64,000 nucleotides of DNA from Bacteroidota bacterium. GTDB lineage: Bacteria > Bacteroidota > Bacteroidia > Cytophagales > Cyclobacteriaceae. The stretch spans positions 290,846 to 354,845 of the forward strand of contig JAFDYV010000002.1 in assembly GCA_018267275.1 (NCBI GenBank), given 5' to 3'. The notes beneath the pieces were generated by a model, which saw only the letters and a list, made by a program, of their open reading frames with translations, did not search any database and was not told where the DNA came from. A program made the translations under genes and the position numbers. Of this stretch, positions 33,775 through 43,098 are shown piece by piece (position 1 is the first letter of the stretch; each line of letters opens with the position of its first letter).

Positions 33775-34854
33775 ATGAGAAGCATTCTGGTGTTGTGTGT
33801 AGTAATAACTACTAACCACTTATTTGCCCAACTAGCTGAGCCTGTTCAATTTGTTGAGAAGGTTCATGACTTTGGGGATGTGGTGGAAACCAAAGGATTG
33901 GCGGTGTATGACTTTACTTTCACGAACAAGGCTGCACGCCCAATAAAGATTTTGGCAGTGCAACCTTCTTGTGGTTGCACCATTCCAGATTGGACCAAAC
34001 AGCAAGTGGCTCCAGGTAAAAGTGGGTTTATCCGGGCCAGCTACAACCCAAAAGACAGGCCTGGTTATTTCGATAAGACGCTCGCAGTTACCACAGACCT
34101 GGATGGCAACCCGATTGTATTGCGAATTAAAGGAAACGTTGTTAATGAAAAGTCCGAGAATAAAGATATGCCCTACGACCTTGTTGTCGAAAATGGGCAC
34201 TTATTGTTCAGAAACAGCTCGTTCAACGTAGGTAAAGTGTACGTAAACAGAGAGCCGGTAGCGGCTGAGTTCCCTACCTACAACCGCGGAAAGGACACAT
34301 TAAAAATTTTAGGAATTATTGCGCCCCCTCACATCAAGGTAAATGTGCCGAAAAAGATCGCACCGAATGCTAAGGCGGCAATCAAAATTACCTATGACGG
34401 TCGTGGAAAAAACCAGTTTGGCTATTTGTCTGATAATATCGTCCTAAAAACGAATGATGAGTCGCAACCTGAAAAGTCATTTTCGGTATATGCCACTGCC
34501 GAAGAAGCATTTGGTTCCCTCACGCCTGAAGAGCAGGCCATTGCACCCGCACTTAAACTGGAAAGTTATTCCGTTGATTTGGGTACTGTTCGATCGGGTG
34601 TGCTGACAGAGCGAAACGTTTCCTACCGCAACACCGGAAAAAAACCGCTCATCATTAGGCACATGCAGAGCAATTGTACCTGCTTAACAATTCAACCATC
34701 TTCTAAAACACTGCAACCAGGTCAAATTGCGAACTTGCAATTTACCTTTAACCCCGATGGCCGTAGTGGTCTTCAAAATAAAGCGATTACGATCTACAGC
34801 ACCGATCCGATTAACCCAGTGCAACGACTCCTTGTACGACTGATGATAGAGTGA
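33775..34854 (+). CDS. Secreted protein with two DUF1573 domains
   Basis: About 359 residues from ATG 33775, with a signal peptide ending FAQ. Two immunoglobulin-like DUF1573 domains are seen: the N-terminal one with VHDFGDVVETKG and VQPSCGCTIPDW, and the C-terminal one with VDLGTVRSGVLTERNVSY and MQSNCTCLTIQ, each having the typical Cys-x-Cys after a beta strand. A middle domain (about 135-225) separates them. DUF1573 proteins are abundant in Bacteroidota and lie in the envelope; their function is unknown. A frame back to 33556 overlaps trpS and is not credible as coding. Confidence 0.88.
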   Translation: MRSILVLCVVITTNHLFAQLAEPVQFVEKVHDFGDVVETKGLAVYDFTFTNKAARPIKILAVQPSCGCTIPDWTKQQVAPGKSGFIRASYNPKDRPGYFDKTLAVTTDLDGNPIVLRIKGNVVNEKSENKDMPYDLVVENGHLLFRNSSFNVGKVYVNREPVAAEFPTYNRGKDTLKILGIIAPPHIKVNVPKKIAPNAKAAIKITYDGRGKNQFGYLSDNIVLKTNDESQPEKSFSVYATAEEAFGSLTPEEQAIAPALKLESYSVDLGTVRSGVLTERNVSYRNTGKKPLIIRHMQSNCTCLTIQPSSKTLQPGQIANLQFTFNPDGRSGLQNKAITIYSTDPINPVQRLLVRLMIE

Positions 34855-34993
34855 ACCTTCTCACCATTGGATTGTTATTCCATTCAAATATTCCCCAAAG
34901 TAGGTCACGGCTTTTTGGGTTCTTTTTATAACTTGAGCCGAATTTGAAGAGTATTTTTTAATTCATTGTAAATCATTTGTTTAGATAATTCTT

Positions 34994-35728
34994 ATGAAAA
35001 TCCTCGTTTGTATTTCGCACGTACCGGACACGACTTCTAAAATCAATTTTATTGATAACGGAACGAAGTTCGACACCAATGGCGTGCAGTTTATCATCGG
35101 CCCGTACGATGATTATGCCTTGGCACGTGCCATTGAGTTAAAGGAGGCAAATGCGGGTACTACTGTAACGGTGTTAAACGTTGGCTTAGCTGAGACAGAA
35201 CCCACCATCCGCAAAGCGTTGGCGATCGGTGCTGATGATGCTATTCGCGTAAATGCAGAACCTACTGACTCACTTTTTGTGGCAACCCAAATTGCAGAGC
35301 ATGCGAAAGGTTATGATTTGGTGTTGATGGGCCGTGAGTCTATCGACTATAATAGTGGAGTGGTGCACGCGATGGTGGGCGAAATGTTGGGCATACCATC
35401 TGTCTCACCTGTTATGAAACTGGATTTGGAGGGCACCACGGTGAAAATGCAACGCGAGATTGAGGGAGGTAAAGAGTCAGTGGAAGCATCGCTGCCATTG
35501 GTGGCCGGCTGTCAAGAACCAATTGCTGAATGGAAAATACCCAACATGCGCGGCATTATGTCGGCACGCACCAAGCCACTGAAAGTAGTGGAGCCCAAGA
35601 CCACAGAAGCATCGGTAAAAACGCAAAAGTTTGAACTGCCAGCGCCTAAAGGCGCAGTGAAAATGATTAGCGCAGATAATGTAGCCGAATTGGTTACGCG
35701 GTTGAAAACCGAAGCAAAGGTCCTTTAA
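34994..35728 (+). CDS. etfB: Electron transfer flavoprotein, beta subunit
   Basis: A 244-residue subunit that binds AMP and, with EtfA, carries electrons from acyl-CoA and related dehydrogenases to the quinone pool. The family signature runs through MKILVCISHVPDTTSKINF, then GPYDDYALARAIELKE and VLMGRESIDYNSGVV. The C-terminal recognition-loop region (IPNMRGIMSARTKPLKVVEP) is complete. etfA follows 49 bases downstream. Confidence 0.95.
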   Translation: MKILVCISHVPDTTSKINFIDNGTKFDTNGVQFIIGPYDDYALARAIELKEANAGTTVTVLNVGLAETEPTIRKALAIGADDAIRVNAEPTDSLFVATQIAEHAKGYDLVLMGRESIDYNSGVVHAMVGEMLGIPSVSPVMKLDLEGTTVKMQREIEGGKESVEASLPLVAGCQEPIAEWKIPNMRGIMSARTKPLKVVEPKTTEASVKTQKFELPAPKGAVKMISADNVAELVTRLKTEAKVL

Positions 35729-35777
35729 TTTATTGCTAAGATTAAGAAATCGAAAATTGTAAATCATAAATAAAGTA

Positions 35778-36725
35778 ATGGCAACATTAGTTTTTGTAGA
35801 AGTATCAGACGGTAAAGTGAGAAAAACGTCTTTGGAGGCGTTGGCCTATGCCCACCAGATGGGCTCAGGGGTTACCGCAATCGTGATGGGCACTGTAAGT
35901 GCTAGCGAGTTTGAAACGCTTGGTAAATATGGTGCCCAGAAAGTACTACATGTAGCCGATGCGCGGTTGGACCACCCTGCTATTCAGGCGTATGCCACCG
36001 TACTTACGAAAGCCATGCAAGATGAAAATGCAGACGTGTTGGTGTTGGCCAATTCATCATTGGGTACACCTGCCGCTGCCAAGGTGGCAATTAAAACAAA
36101 CGCAAGCTTTGCATCAAACGTGGTGGAATTGCCAGCTCCAGGATTTGTAGTGAAGCGCAGCATTTACACCGGCAAAGCGTTCTCATTCGTTGAGTTGAAA
36201 AATCAAAAGAAAGTTATTGCCATTAAGAAGAATGCAGCCGAAGCAAAAGAGGTAGGGGGCAGCGCGCAGATTGTTGCCTATTCAGTAGCCTTGAGCGATT
36301 CTGACTTCAATACGAAGATAACGGGAACGGAAAAGGCTACGGGCGACATACTCTTGCCTGAGGCTGAAATTGTGGTGTCGGGTGGGCGCGGTATGAAAGG
36401 CCCTGAACACTGGGGCATTTTGGAAGAGTTGGCAAAAACGTTGCGCGCGGCAACGGGCTGTAGTAAACCAGTGTCAGATATGCACTGGCGGCCTCATCAC
36501 GAGCACGTGGGGCAAACCGGTGTGAAGGTGGCGCCACAGCTCTATATTGCTATCGGTATTTCAGGGGCCATCCAGCACTTAGCAGGTGTTAATTCTAGCA
36601 AATGCATTGTGGTGATTAACAAAGATGCCGATGCACCATTTTTCAAAGCAGCTGATTACGGTATCGTAGGCGATGCCTTTGATGTAATTCCGAAATTGAC
36701 AGAGGCTATCAAAGCAATGAAATAA
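35778..36725 (+). CDS. etfA: Electron transfer flavoprotein, alpha subunit
   Basis: A 315-residue FAD-binding subunit. The C-terminal FAD domain shows the diagnostic segments VVSGGRGMKGPEHWGILEELAK, then GQTGVKVAPQLYIAIGISGAIQHLAG and NKDADAPFFKAADYGIVGDAF. The N-terminal domain (residues 1-190) is shorter and less conserved, as usual. The pair forms a two-gene operon that ends in a structured terminator. Confidence 0.95.
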   Translation: MATLVFVEVSDGKVRKTSLEALAYAHQMGSGVTAIVMGTVSASEFETLGKYGAQKVLHVADARLDHPAIQAYATVLTKAMQDENADVLVLANSSLGTPAAAKVAIKTNASFASNVVELPAPGFVVKRSIYTGKAFSFVELKNQKKVIAIKKNAAEAKEVGGSAQIVAYSVALSDSDFNTKITGTEKATGDILLPEAEIVVSGGRGMKGPEHWGILEELAKTLRAATGCSKPVSDMHWRPHHEHVGQTGVKVAPQLYIAIGISGAIQHLAGVNSSKCIVVINKDADAPFFKAADYGIVGDAFDVIPKLTEAIKAMK

Positions 36726-36733
36726 GACCCAAC

Positions 36734-36785
36734 ACCCAGGTGGTGCGCACCAGTAGGGGCTTGCTACTTGGGTGAATTTTTTTTT
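36734..36785 (+). terminator. Branched terminator after etfBA
   Basis: CACCCAGGT (36734-36742) pairs with ACTTGGGTG (36767-36775) with one G-U pair. Inside, GGTG/CACC and AGTAG/CTACT can form two smaller arms, giving a three-way junction. A run of eight T follows (36778-36785). Confidence 0.65.
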
Positions 36786-36811
36786 GTACTTTTCAACTTT
36801 ACTAGCAGTAA

Positions 36812-37414
36812 GTGAAGAAGATAAAATTAGAAATTCTTGGCCTCTCGTCCAGCCAATCCCAAACAGGCTCTTTTGCCTTAGTGCTTGGCGAGGTGTCGGG
36901 GAATAGGCGTTTGCCAATTATCATTGGTATGTTTGAGGCGCAAGCGATCGCGATAGAAATCGAAAAAATCATCCCGAATCGCCCGATGACGCATGACCTT
37001 TTCAAGTCATTTTCTAACGCGTTTCATTTTCATGTAGAGGAGATCATCATTTCAGATTTAAAGGAAGGGGTATTTTTTGCAAAGATTGTTTGTAGTGATG
37101 GGTTGAAGAAGACCGAGATTGATGCCCGACCGTCTGATGCAATTGCCATTGGGTTGCGATTTGATGCAACGATTTATACGTACGAAACAATTTTGGCAGA
37201 GGCGGGCATCGTGCTTACCGATCAGGAGGAAGAAGAGGAGAAAATAGAGACCAAACCTGAAAAGGCAAAGGTGAAGAAAGAGCCTTCAAAAAAGGCAGAT
37301 GATTACAAAAACCTGAGCATCGATAAGCTTAAAGACTTGTTGAAGGAAGCGCTGGACAAAGAAGACTATGAGAAGGCTGCCAAGATTCGGGACGAGTTGG
37401 GCAAGCGCAATTAA
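36812..37414 (+). CDS. Bifunctional-nuclease-family protein with C-terminal UVR motif
   Basis: A 200-residue protein starting at GTG 36812. Residues 1-130 are the DUF151 (BFN) domain with NRRLPIIIGMFEAQAIAIEIE and RPMTHDLF, followed by IDARPSDAIAIGLRF. A Lys/Glu-rich linker (about 135-165) leads to a UVR (UvrB/UvrC-interaction) helical hairpin, KLKDLLKEALDKEDYEKAAKIRDELGKR. Known members have been reported to have DNase or RNase activity, and UVR motifs mediate protein-protein contact. The combination suggests a link to repair or stress responses, by inference. No ATG gives a better start. Confidence 0.88.
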   Translation: MKKIKLEILGLSSSQSQTGSFALVLGEVSGNRRLPIIIGMFEAQAIAIEIEKIIPNRPMTHDLFKSFSNAFHFHVEEIIISDLKEGVFFAKIVCSDGLKKTEIDARPSDAIAIGLRFDATIYTYETILAEAGIVLTDQEEEEEKIETKPEKAKVKKEPSKKADDYKNLSIDKLKDLLKEALDKEDYEKAAKIRDELGKRN

Positions 37415-37448
37415 TGAAAAGTAGTAGCCAGCAACGAACAAACACTTC

Positions 37449-38738
37449 ATGAACTACCTTCGCGCTGCCATTGGCCTCATCTTTATTGTTGGCATAGCCT
37501 ACCTGCTCTCGGGCAACCGTAAAAAGATTGATTTGCGCTTGGTCGGCATCGGCATCTTATTCCAGTTGGTGATTGGGCTGGCCATTGCAAAAGTTGGTTT
37601 TGTGCGCGTGGTGTTTGAATTTATCAGCGACAAGTTTGTTACGTTTTTGGGTTTCGCCCGCGAGGGATCTGCATTTGTTTTTGGTTCATTAGCTTCAAAT
37701 ACATCTAACACCGGTTTCATCTTTGCTTTCCAAGCGTTGCCTACCGTTATCTTCTTTTCGGCTGTTACAGCCGGCTTATATTACCTCGGAATTTTACAAA
37801 AAATCGTTTTTGGTTTTGCGTGGTTAATGACCAAAGCCATGCGCCTGTCTGGTAGCGAGAGTTTATCAGCAGCGGCAAATATCTTTATGGGACAAACCGA
37901 AGCACCATTGCTGGTGAAGCCATTCATCGCCAAAATGACCAACTCAGAGCTTTTTTGCTTAATGGTTGGCGGTATGGCAACACTTGCCGGCAGCGTGTTG
38001 GCGACTTACGTTGGGTTACTTGGGGGAAGCAGCCAAGAAGAGAAAACGCTGTTTACAACGTATCTTTTGTGTGCTTCCATCATGAATGCACCCGCGGCCA
38101 TTGTGTTGGCCAAGATATTTTATCCGCAAAGCGAACCGGAAAAGATTGATAGCGAGCTAAAAGTAAACAAAGAGCAGATTGGAGTAAACTTGATTGACGC
38201 ACTGGCGTCTGGTGCGGCAGATGGATTGAAATTGGCATTGAACATAGGTGGTATGCTAATTGCATTTATTGCCATTATTTATGCCGTGAACTGGGTGCTT
38301 GTTGATTTTGTGGGTGCGATGACTGGCCTAAATGAGTTTGTGAAAACAAGTACCAACGGTGCGTTCAATGGCTTCTCACTTCAATACATTTTAGGCCAAG
38401 TGTTTCGGGTGTTTGCCTTTATGATGGGCGTGGATTGGCAGCAGACATTGGGCGTAGGTAGTTTGCTTGGCCAGAAAATGGTTATCAACGAGTTTGTGGC
38501 ATATGTAGACCTTTCTAAAATGAAAGCCGCTGGACTGTTGGACGAAAAGTCGATACGCATTGCCACATACGCGCTGTGCGGCTTTGCTAATTTCAGTTCC
38601 ATTGCCATTCAAATAGGCGGCATAGGCGGTATGGCCCCCGGTCGCCAGGGAGATCTCTCGCGCATGGGTTTGAAGGCGATGTTAGCTGCATCACTAGCTA
38701 CCATGATGACGGCCACCATTTCGGGTGCGATATTCTGA
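37449..38738 (+). CDS. Concentrative nucleoside transporter (NupC/CNT family)
   Basis: A 429-residue inner-membrane transporter with about eight to ten transmembrane helices. CNT signatures are present: FQALPTVIFFSAVTAGLYYLGILQ near residue 95, SLSAAANIFMGQTEAPLLVKPF near 140 and YALCGFANFSSIAIQIGGIGGM near 390. The family imports nucleosides with sodium or protons. It starts 34 bases after the bifunctional nuclease gene and is probably co-transcribed with it, a pairing that could salvage nucleosides. Confidence 0.93.
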   Translation: MNYLRAAIGLIFIVGIAYLLSGNRKKIDLRLVGIGILFQLVIGLAIAKVGFVRVVFEFISDKFVTFLGFAREGSAFVFGSLASNTSNTGFIFAFQALPTVIFFSAVTAGLYYLGILQKIVFGFAWLMTKAMRLSGSESLSAAANIFMGQTEAPLLVKPFIAKMTNSELFCLMVGGMATLAGSVLATYVGLLGGSSQEEKTLFTTYLLCASIMNAPAAIVLAKIFYPQSEPEKIDSELKVNKEQIGVNLIDALASGAADGLKLALNIGGMLIAFIAIIYAVNWVLVDFVGAMTGLNEFVKTSTNGAFNGFSLQYILGQVFRVFAFMMGVDWQQTLGVGSLLGQKMVINEFVAYVDLSKMKAAGLLDEKSIRIATYALCGFANFSSIAIQIGGIGGMAPGRQGDLSRMGLKAMLAASLATMMTATISGAIF

Positions 38739-38775
38739 GTCACTTTTTTTGGGTACATTCGTAAAATGAATTTTT

Positions 38776-39012
38776 ATGGTTTACAACGATTTGAAAGATA
38801 AGATTGTAAACAAAATACAGTCTATCGAGAATGAAGCGCTGTTGAAGGAGATTTATCAAATTCTCCATTTGGAGTCCGAGGCTGAACAAGTTTATCACCT
38901 TACCGCAGAAGAAAGACAAGCAGTGAGCGAAGGCCTCGAAGACTACAAAAAAGGTAAACTGTATTCTTCAAGCCAAGCCAACGACATAATCGAAGAATGG
39001 CGAAAAAAGTAG
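38776..39012 (+). CDS. Antitoxin of a ParE-type pair
   Basis: A 78-residue acidic helical protein. The C-terminal half (LTAEERQAVSEGLEDYKKGKLYSSSQANDIIEEWRKK) matches a common antitoxin pattern in Bacteroidota in which the tail wraps the toxin. It overlaps the toxin gene by 16 bases. A TACATTCG (-7-like) about 20 bases upstream of the start could be its own promoter within the 3' end of the transporter gene region. Confidence 0.8.
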   Translation: MVYNDLKDKIVNKIQSIENEALLKEIYQILHLESEAEQVYHLTAEERQAVSEGLEDYKKGKLYSSSQANDIIEEWRKK

Positions 39013-39293
39013 AGTGGACAGAGAGTGCAGTCAATGACAGACTCGAAATTTTAAAATTTTGGCGAGAGCATAATCAGTCAGATGTCTTCAGTCTTAAACT
39101 AGAGATTCTCTTCAATAACGCAGCGGATTTGATTGCGGAGTTTCCTAAATCTGGGTTGGCCACCGACTTTCCGAATGTAAGGGTAAAGATAGTTCGCAGC
39201 TTCAAAGTCTTTTACATTGTTGAGCCAGATTCGATAGTGATTTTGCGAATATATGATGCCAGAAGAGACCCGAAAGGCCTTAGTTTAAGTTGA
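38997..39293 (+). CDS. RelE/ParE superfamily toxin
   Basis: A 98-residue basic protein with the ParE/RelE fold pattern: VEWTESAVNDRLEILKFW at the N-terminus, EFPKSGLATDFPNVRVKIVRSFKVFYIVEPDSIVILRIYDARRDPK at the C-terminus (the last RxYDARRDP is diagnostic). Members block gyrase or cleave mRNA; which applies cannot be told. It is coupled to the preceding antitoxin. Confidence 0.88.
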   Translation: MAKKVEWTESAVNDRLEILKFWREHNQSDVFSLKLEILFNNAADLIAEFPKSGLATDFPNVRVKIVRSFKVFYIVEPDSIVILRIYDARRDPKGLSLS

Positions 39294-39357
39294 TTTTTTC
39301 CCAAAATTCTGCTTCAAAATACTAGGCATTTCCTATCTTGAAAGCCTAAACTGAATT

Positions 39358-41145
39358 ATGCAAAAGGCTTTATCCCTGCTGTTGGTGCTAAGCGTTTTGG
39401 CCTGCAGCACCCCTAAAGAAAAAATACCTGATACACCCGCTATGCCCGGCACTACCAAAAAAATGGTGGTCTATCAAATGATGACCCGCTTGTTTGCCAA
39501 CACCAACACCACCAACAAATTTTATGGTTCTGCTGAAGACAACGGGGTCGGGAAGATGAACAATATTAACGATGCCGCTTTGAAGGGAATCAAGGGTTTG
39601 GGCGTTACCCATGTTTGGTTCACCGGTATTATTGAGCATGCGTTGCTTACTGATTACTCCAAAAATGGAATTGCGGTTGATGATGCCGATGTAGTGAAAG
39701 GTAAAGCAGGCTCGCCCTACGCCATTAAAGACTACTATGATGTAAATCCGGATTTGGCTGTAGACGTTGCCAACCGAATGAAAGAATTTGAAGCCTTGGT
39801 GGCTCGCACGCATGCACAAGATTTAAAAGTAATAATCGACTTTGTTCCGAATCATGTTGCACGTGCTTACAAGTCTGATGCAAGGCCTGCTGGAGTGAAG
39901 GATTTGGGCGAAGGCGATGATATCACCGTGTCATTTAGGCCGACAAATAATTTTTACTATTTGCCCGGACAAGCTTTTGTTGCGCCCAAGCGACCGTACC
40001 AGCCCGAGGCACCAAAATCAGATGGCAAGTTTGTTGAGAATCCCGCCAAGGTAACAGGTAACAACCAGTTTACTGCTACCCCTAACTTGGGCGATTGGTT
40101 TGAAACGGTGAAATTGAACTATGGCGTGGATTACCAAAACGGTGAGAAGAAACATTTTGAGCCTGTACCCAACACATGGGAGAAGATGCGTGATATACTC
40201 GTGTACTGGGCAGATAAAAAGATAGACGGATTCCGTTGTGACATGGCCGAAATGGTACCGGTAGAATTTTGGCAATGGGTAATTCCACAAGTAAAAAAAG
40301 TAAACCCGCAAATTGTTTTCATTGCAGAGATTTACAACCCCACACAGTACAGAAATTACATCGACAATGGGCAATTTGATTTCTTGTACGATAAGGTGCA
40401 ATTATATGATACATTGAGGTTGCTGGTGAACCAAAAGGCGCACAGCGATGGCATTCCTAAAATCCAGGAGAGTTTGACAGGTATCAATCACAACATGCTG
40501 CATTTTTTGGAAAACCACGATGAGCAACGGTTTGCTTCTCCGTTTTTTGCAGGCGATGCGTGGAAAGCAGTCCCTGCCATGGTAGTGAGTGCGTGTATTG
40601 ATGAAGGACCCATCATGATTTACTTCGGCCAAGAAGTGGGCGAGCCTGGTGCGAAGGCCGAGGGGTTCTCTGGCGATGATGGACGAACCACCATGTTCGA
40701 TTATTGGGGTGTTCCACAACACCAAAAATGGGTGAACAACTTGCAATACGATGGCGGACAGTTGAGTGATGAACAAAAGCAACTGCGGCAATTTTATGGC
40801 GACATCTTGACACTCGCTGCCAACAACCAAGCCATTGCCCAGGGGAAGTACGCAGACCTTACAGTATTTAACCAGCAGAAAGGAAACTTCTCATCACTGG
40901 TGCATGCATTTGTGCGTTACCATGGCGAAGAAAAATTGATTATCGTTTCGAACTTCAATACCAAAACCGAAGGCGTTAAAATTCAAATCCCGGAAAGCCT
41001 GGCGCCAGACCTGGGCTTAAAGCACGGCTCCGCGTATGTAGGCAGAGACTTACTGCGCAGTGGAGCAGAAATTGGAATAGATGCTAATTTGACAATGTCA
41101 TTCGAGATTCCTGCCTTTAGTTCACTCATTTTAAAAGTAAAGTAA
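39358..41145 (+). CDS. GH13 alpha-amylase-family lipoprotein
   Basis: A 595-residue protein with a lipoprotein signal (LVLSVLACSTPK; lipidated Cys in LACS). The GH13 barrel retains region I (DFVPNHVA), region II with the nucleophile Asp in IDGFRCDMAEM, region III with the acid Glu in VFIAEIYNP, and region IV with LENHDEQR. Its substrate is a maltodextrin or starch-like alpha-glucan at the cell surface or in the periplasm. The C-terminal 100 residues form the usual beta-sandwich. It ends 3 bases before glgE, so it leads the alpha-glucan operon. It might supply maltose to the maltokinase downstream. Confidence 0.92.
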   Translation: MQKALSLLLVLSVLACSTPKEKIPDTPAMPGTTKKMVVYQMMTRLFANTNTTNKFYGSAEDNGVGKMNNINDAALKGIKGLGVTHVWFTGIIEHALLTDYSKNGIAVDDADVVKGKAGSPYAIKDYYDVNPDLAVDVANRMKEFEALVARTHAQDLKVIIDFVPNHVARAYKSDARPAGVKDLGEGDDITVSFRPTNNFYYLPGQAFVAPKRPYQPEAPKSDGKFVENPAKVTGNNQFTATPNLGDWFETVKLNYGVDYQNGEKKHFEPVPNTWEKMRDILVYWADKKIDGFRCDMAEMVPVEFWQWVIPQVKKVNPQIVFIAEIYNPTQYRNYIDNGQFDFLYDKVQLYDTLRLLVNQKAHSDGIPKIQESLTGINHNMLHFLENHDEQRFASPFFAGDAWKAVPAMVVSACIDEGPIMIYFGQEVGEPGAKAEGFSGDDGRTTMFDYWGVPQHQKWVNNLQYDGGQLSDEQKQLRQFYGDILTLAANNQAIAQGKYADLTVFNQQKGNFSSLVHAFVRYHGEEKLIIVSNFNTKTEGVKIQIPESLAPDLGLKHGSAYVGRDLLRSGAEIGIDANLTMSFEIPAFSSLILKVK

Positions 41146-41148
41146 TTC

Positions 41149-43095
41149 ATGCAAGGTAAAAGACGCGTTATTATTGAGAATGTTCAACCGCTGGTAGATG
41201 GCGGTTTGTATCCTGCAAAGCGTACTGTCGGTGAAACGGTGCAAGTGTCAGCTTCCATTTTTGGCGATGGCCACGACCATCTCCGCGCCTCCGTACTATT
41301 TAAAAAGAAAGGTGCAAGCCGATGGAGTACAGTAGAGATGCGCCCCACCTTTAATGATGAGTGGGCAGCGTCTTTTAAAGTGGAGGAAAAAGGCACATAT
41401 GTCTTCACCATCGATGCCTGGGTAGACCATTTTGAAACTTGGTATGATGGATTCAAAAAGAAGGCAGCAGCGAAAGTAGATGTAAAAGTTGAGTTGATGG
41501 AAGGTGCTGCGTTCTTGCGCAACTTGGCCAACAACGGCCTCGCTAATCTGATGAATTTGGCCAGCAAACTTGAAAACACAGACAAGCATGCCGAAGCTAT
41601 TCAGGTGGTATTGAGCAACGAGTTTGAGCAGATTGTCCATGACTATCCCTTGAAGGAAAACGAAACACGATATCCAACAGAATTAGAGATCAGAGTAGAG
41701 CACAACAAGGCGAATTTCAGTGCATGGTATGAGTTCTTTCCTCGCTCAAGTTCTTTGGAAGCCGGCAAGCACGGCACCTTTCAAGATTGCATCAAATTGC
41801 TACCACGGGTGGCTGCCATGGGTTTTGATGTGCTGTATTTTCCACCCATTCATCCAATCGGCAAAATCAACCGCAAAGGGCGCAACAACAATGTGCGCTC
41901 TGAAAAAGGTGAGCCTGGCTCGCCTTGGGCCATTGGCAGCGATGAAGGCGGGCACAAGTCTATCTTGCCTGCGCTGGGTACATTAGAAGATTTTAAAAAG
42001 CTGATTGCTGAAGCGAAAAAAATGGGCATTGATGTAGCAATGGACATTGCCTTTCAATGTGCACCCGATCATCCATACGTAAAAGACCATCCAGATTGGT
42101 TCAAGCAGCGGCCCGATGGTTCAATCCAATACGCAGAAAATCCACCTAAGAAATACCAAGACATTTATCCTTTCAACTTTGAATCAGACGATTGGAAAAA
42201 CCTGTGGGAAGAATTGAAGTCGGTATTTCTCTATTGGATTGAGCAAGGTGTAGTCGTATTCAGAATTGATAATCCACATACAAAACCAATTCCATTTTGG
42301 CAGTGGGTAATCGCAGAAGTGCATAAAACATATCCTGACGTAATATTCTTGTCCGAGGCGTTTACGCGACCCAAGATTATGGCTTCCTTGGCAAAGGTTG
42401 GGTTTACGCAAGGCTACACCTATTTTACCTGGCGCGTGTCCAAGCAAGAGATTATCGAATACATGAATGAATTGGTGTACGGTCCTTCGCGCAATTATTT
42501 CAGACCTAACTTTTGGCCCAACACGCCCGACATATTGCCCTATCATTTGCAACATGCAGGTGAGAATAGTTTCATCATGCGCTATGCAATGGCGGCTACA
42601 CTGTCCTCAAACTTTGGAGTGTACGGACCTTCGTATGAGTTTTATGAGAACACTCCCATTGAAGGAAAAGAAGAGTATTGGAATTCAGAAAAATATGAAG
42701 TGCGCCATTACGATTGGAAGCGCACCAACCGCATGACCGACATCATGTCGATATTGAATCGAATCCGAAAAGAAAATCCGGCACTTCAGTCAACCTGGAA
42801 TATTCAGTTTTGCACAATAGAAAACAGCCAACTGCTCGCGTATTTGAAAGCTACGGACGATTTATCAAACATCATTTTGTGCGTTGTCAATTTGGATGTG
42901 AATGGTAAGCAATCAGGATTTGTACAGTTGCCAAAAGATAGGTTAAGATTGGGCGACAAAATCAATGTGAAGTTGCACGACCTGATCACAGACGAACATT
43001 ATACTTGGACGCAAGAGTGGAATTTTGTGGAATTAAATCCTTTCAAAATGCCTTTCCATTTGTTCAAAGTAGAGATTCACGAGTCAAACATGTAA
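41149..43095 (+). CDS. glgE: Alpha-1,4-glucan:maltose-1-phosphate maltosyltransferase
   Basis: A 648-residue GH13_3 enzyme that extends alpha-1,4-glucan chains with maltosyl units from maltose-1-phosphate. The N-terminal beta-sandwich (DUF3416; residues about 10-115) and helical insert precede the barrel. Family segments: YFPPIHPIGKINRKGRNN near 230, DIAFQCAPDHPYVKDHPDWF near 299, the nucleophile Asp374 in VFRIDNPHTKP, the acid Glu403 in FLSEAFTRPK and the third Asp in FWPNTPDILPYHL. All catalytic residues are intact. It is 3 bases downstream of the GH13 lipoprotein gene and 3 bases upstream of treS-mak. Confidence 0.95.
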   Translation: MQGKRRVIIENVQPLVDGGLYPAKRTVGETVQVSASIFGDGHDHLRASVLFKKKGASRWSTVEMRPTFNDEWAASFKVEEKGTYVFTIDAWVDHFETWYDGFKKKAAAKVDVKVELMEGAAFLRNLANNGLANLMNLASKLENTDKHAEAIQVVLSNEFEQIVHDYPLKENETRYPTELEIRVEHNKANFSAWYEFFPRSSSLEAGKHGTFQDCIKLLPRVAAMGFDVLYFPPIHPIGKINRKGRNNNVRSEKGEPGSPWAIGSDEGGHKSILPALGTLEDFKKLIAEAKKMGIDVAMDIAFQCAPDHPYVKDHPDWFKQRPDGSIQYAENPPKKYQDIYPFNFESDDWKNLWEELKSVFLYWIEQGVVVFRIDNPHTKPIPFWQWVIAEVHKTYPDVIFLSEAFTRPKIMASLAKVGFTQGYTYFTWRVSKQEIIEYMNELVYGPSRNYFRPNFWPNTPDILPYHLQHAGENSFIMRYAMAATLSSNFGVYGPSYEFYENTPIEGKEEYWNSEKYEVRHYDWKRTNRMTDIMSILNRIRKENPALQSTWNIQFCTIENSQLLAYLKATDDLSNIILCVVNLDVNGKQSGFVQLPKDRLRLGDKINVKLHDLITDEHYTWTQEWNFVELNPFKMPFHLFKVEIHESNM

Positions 43096-43098
43096 GCC

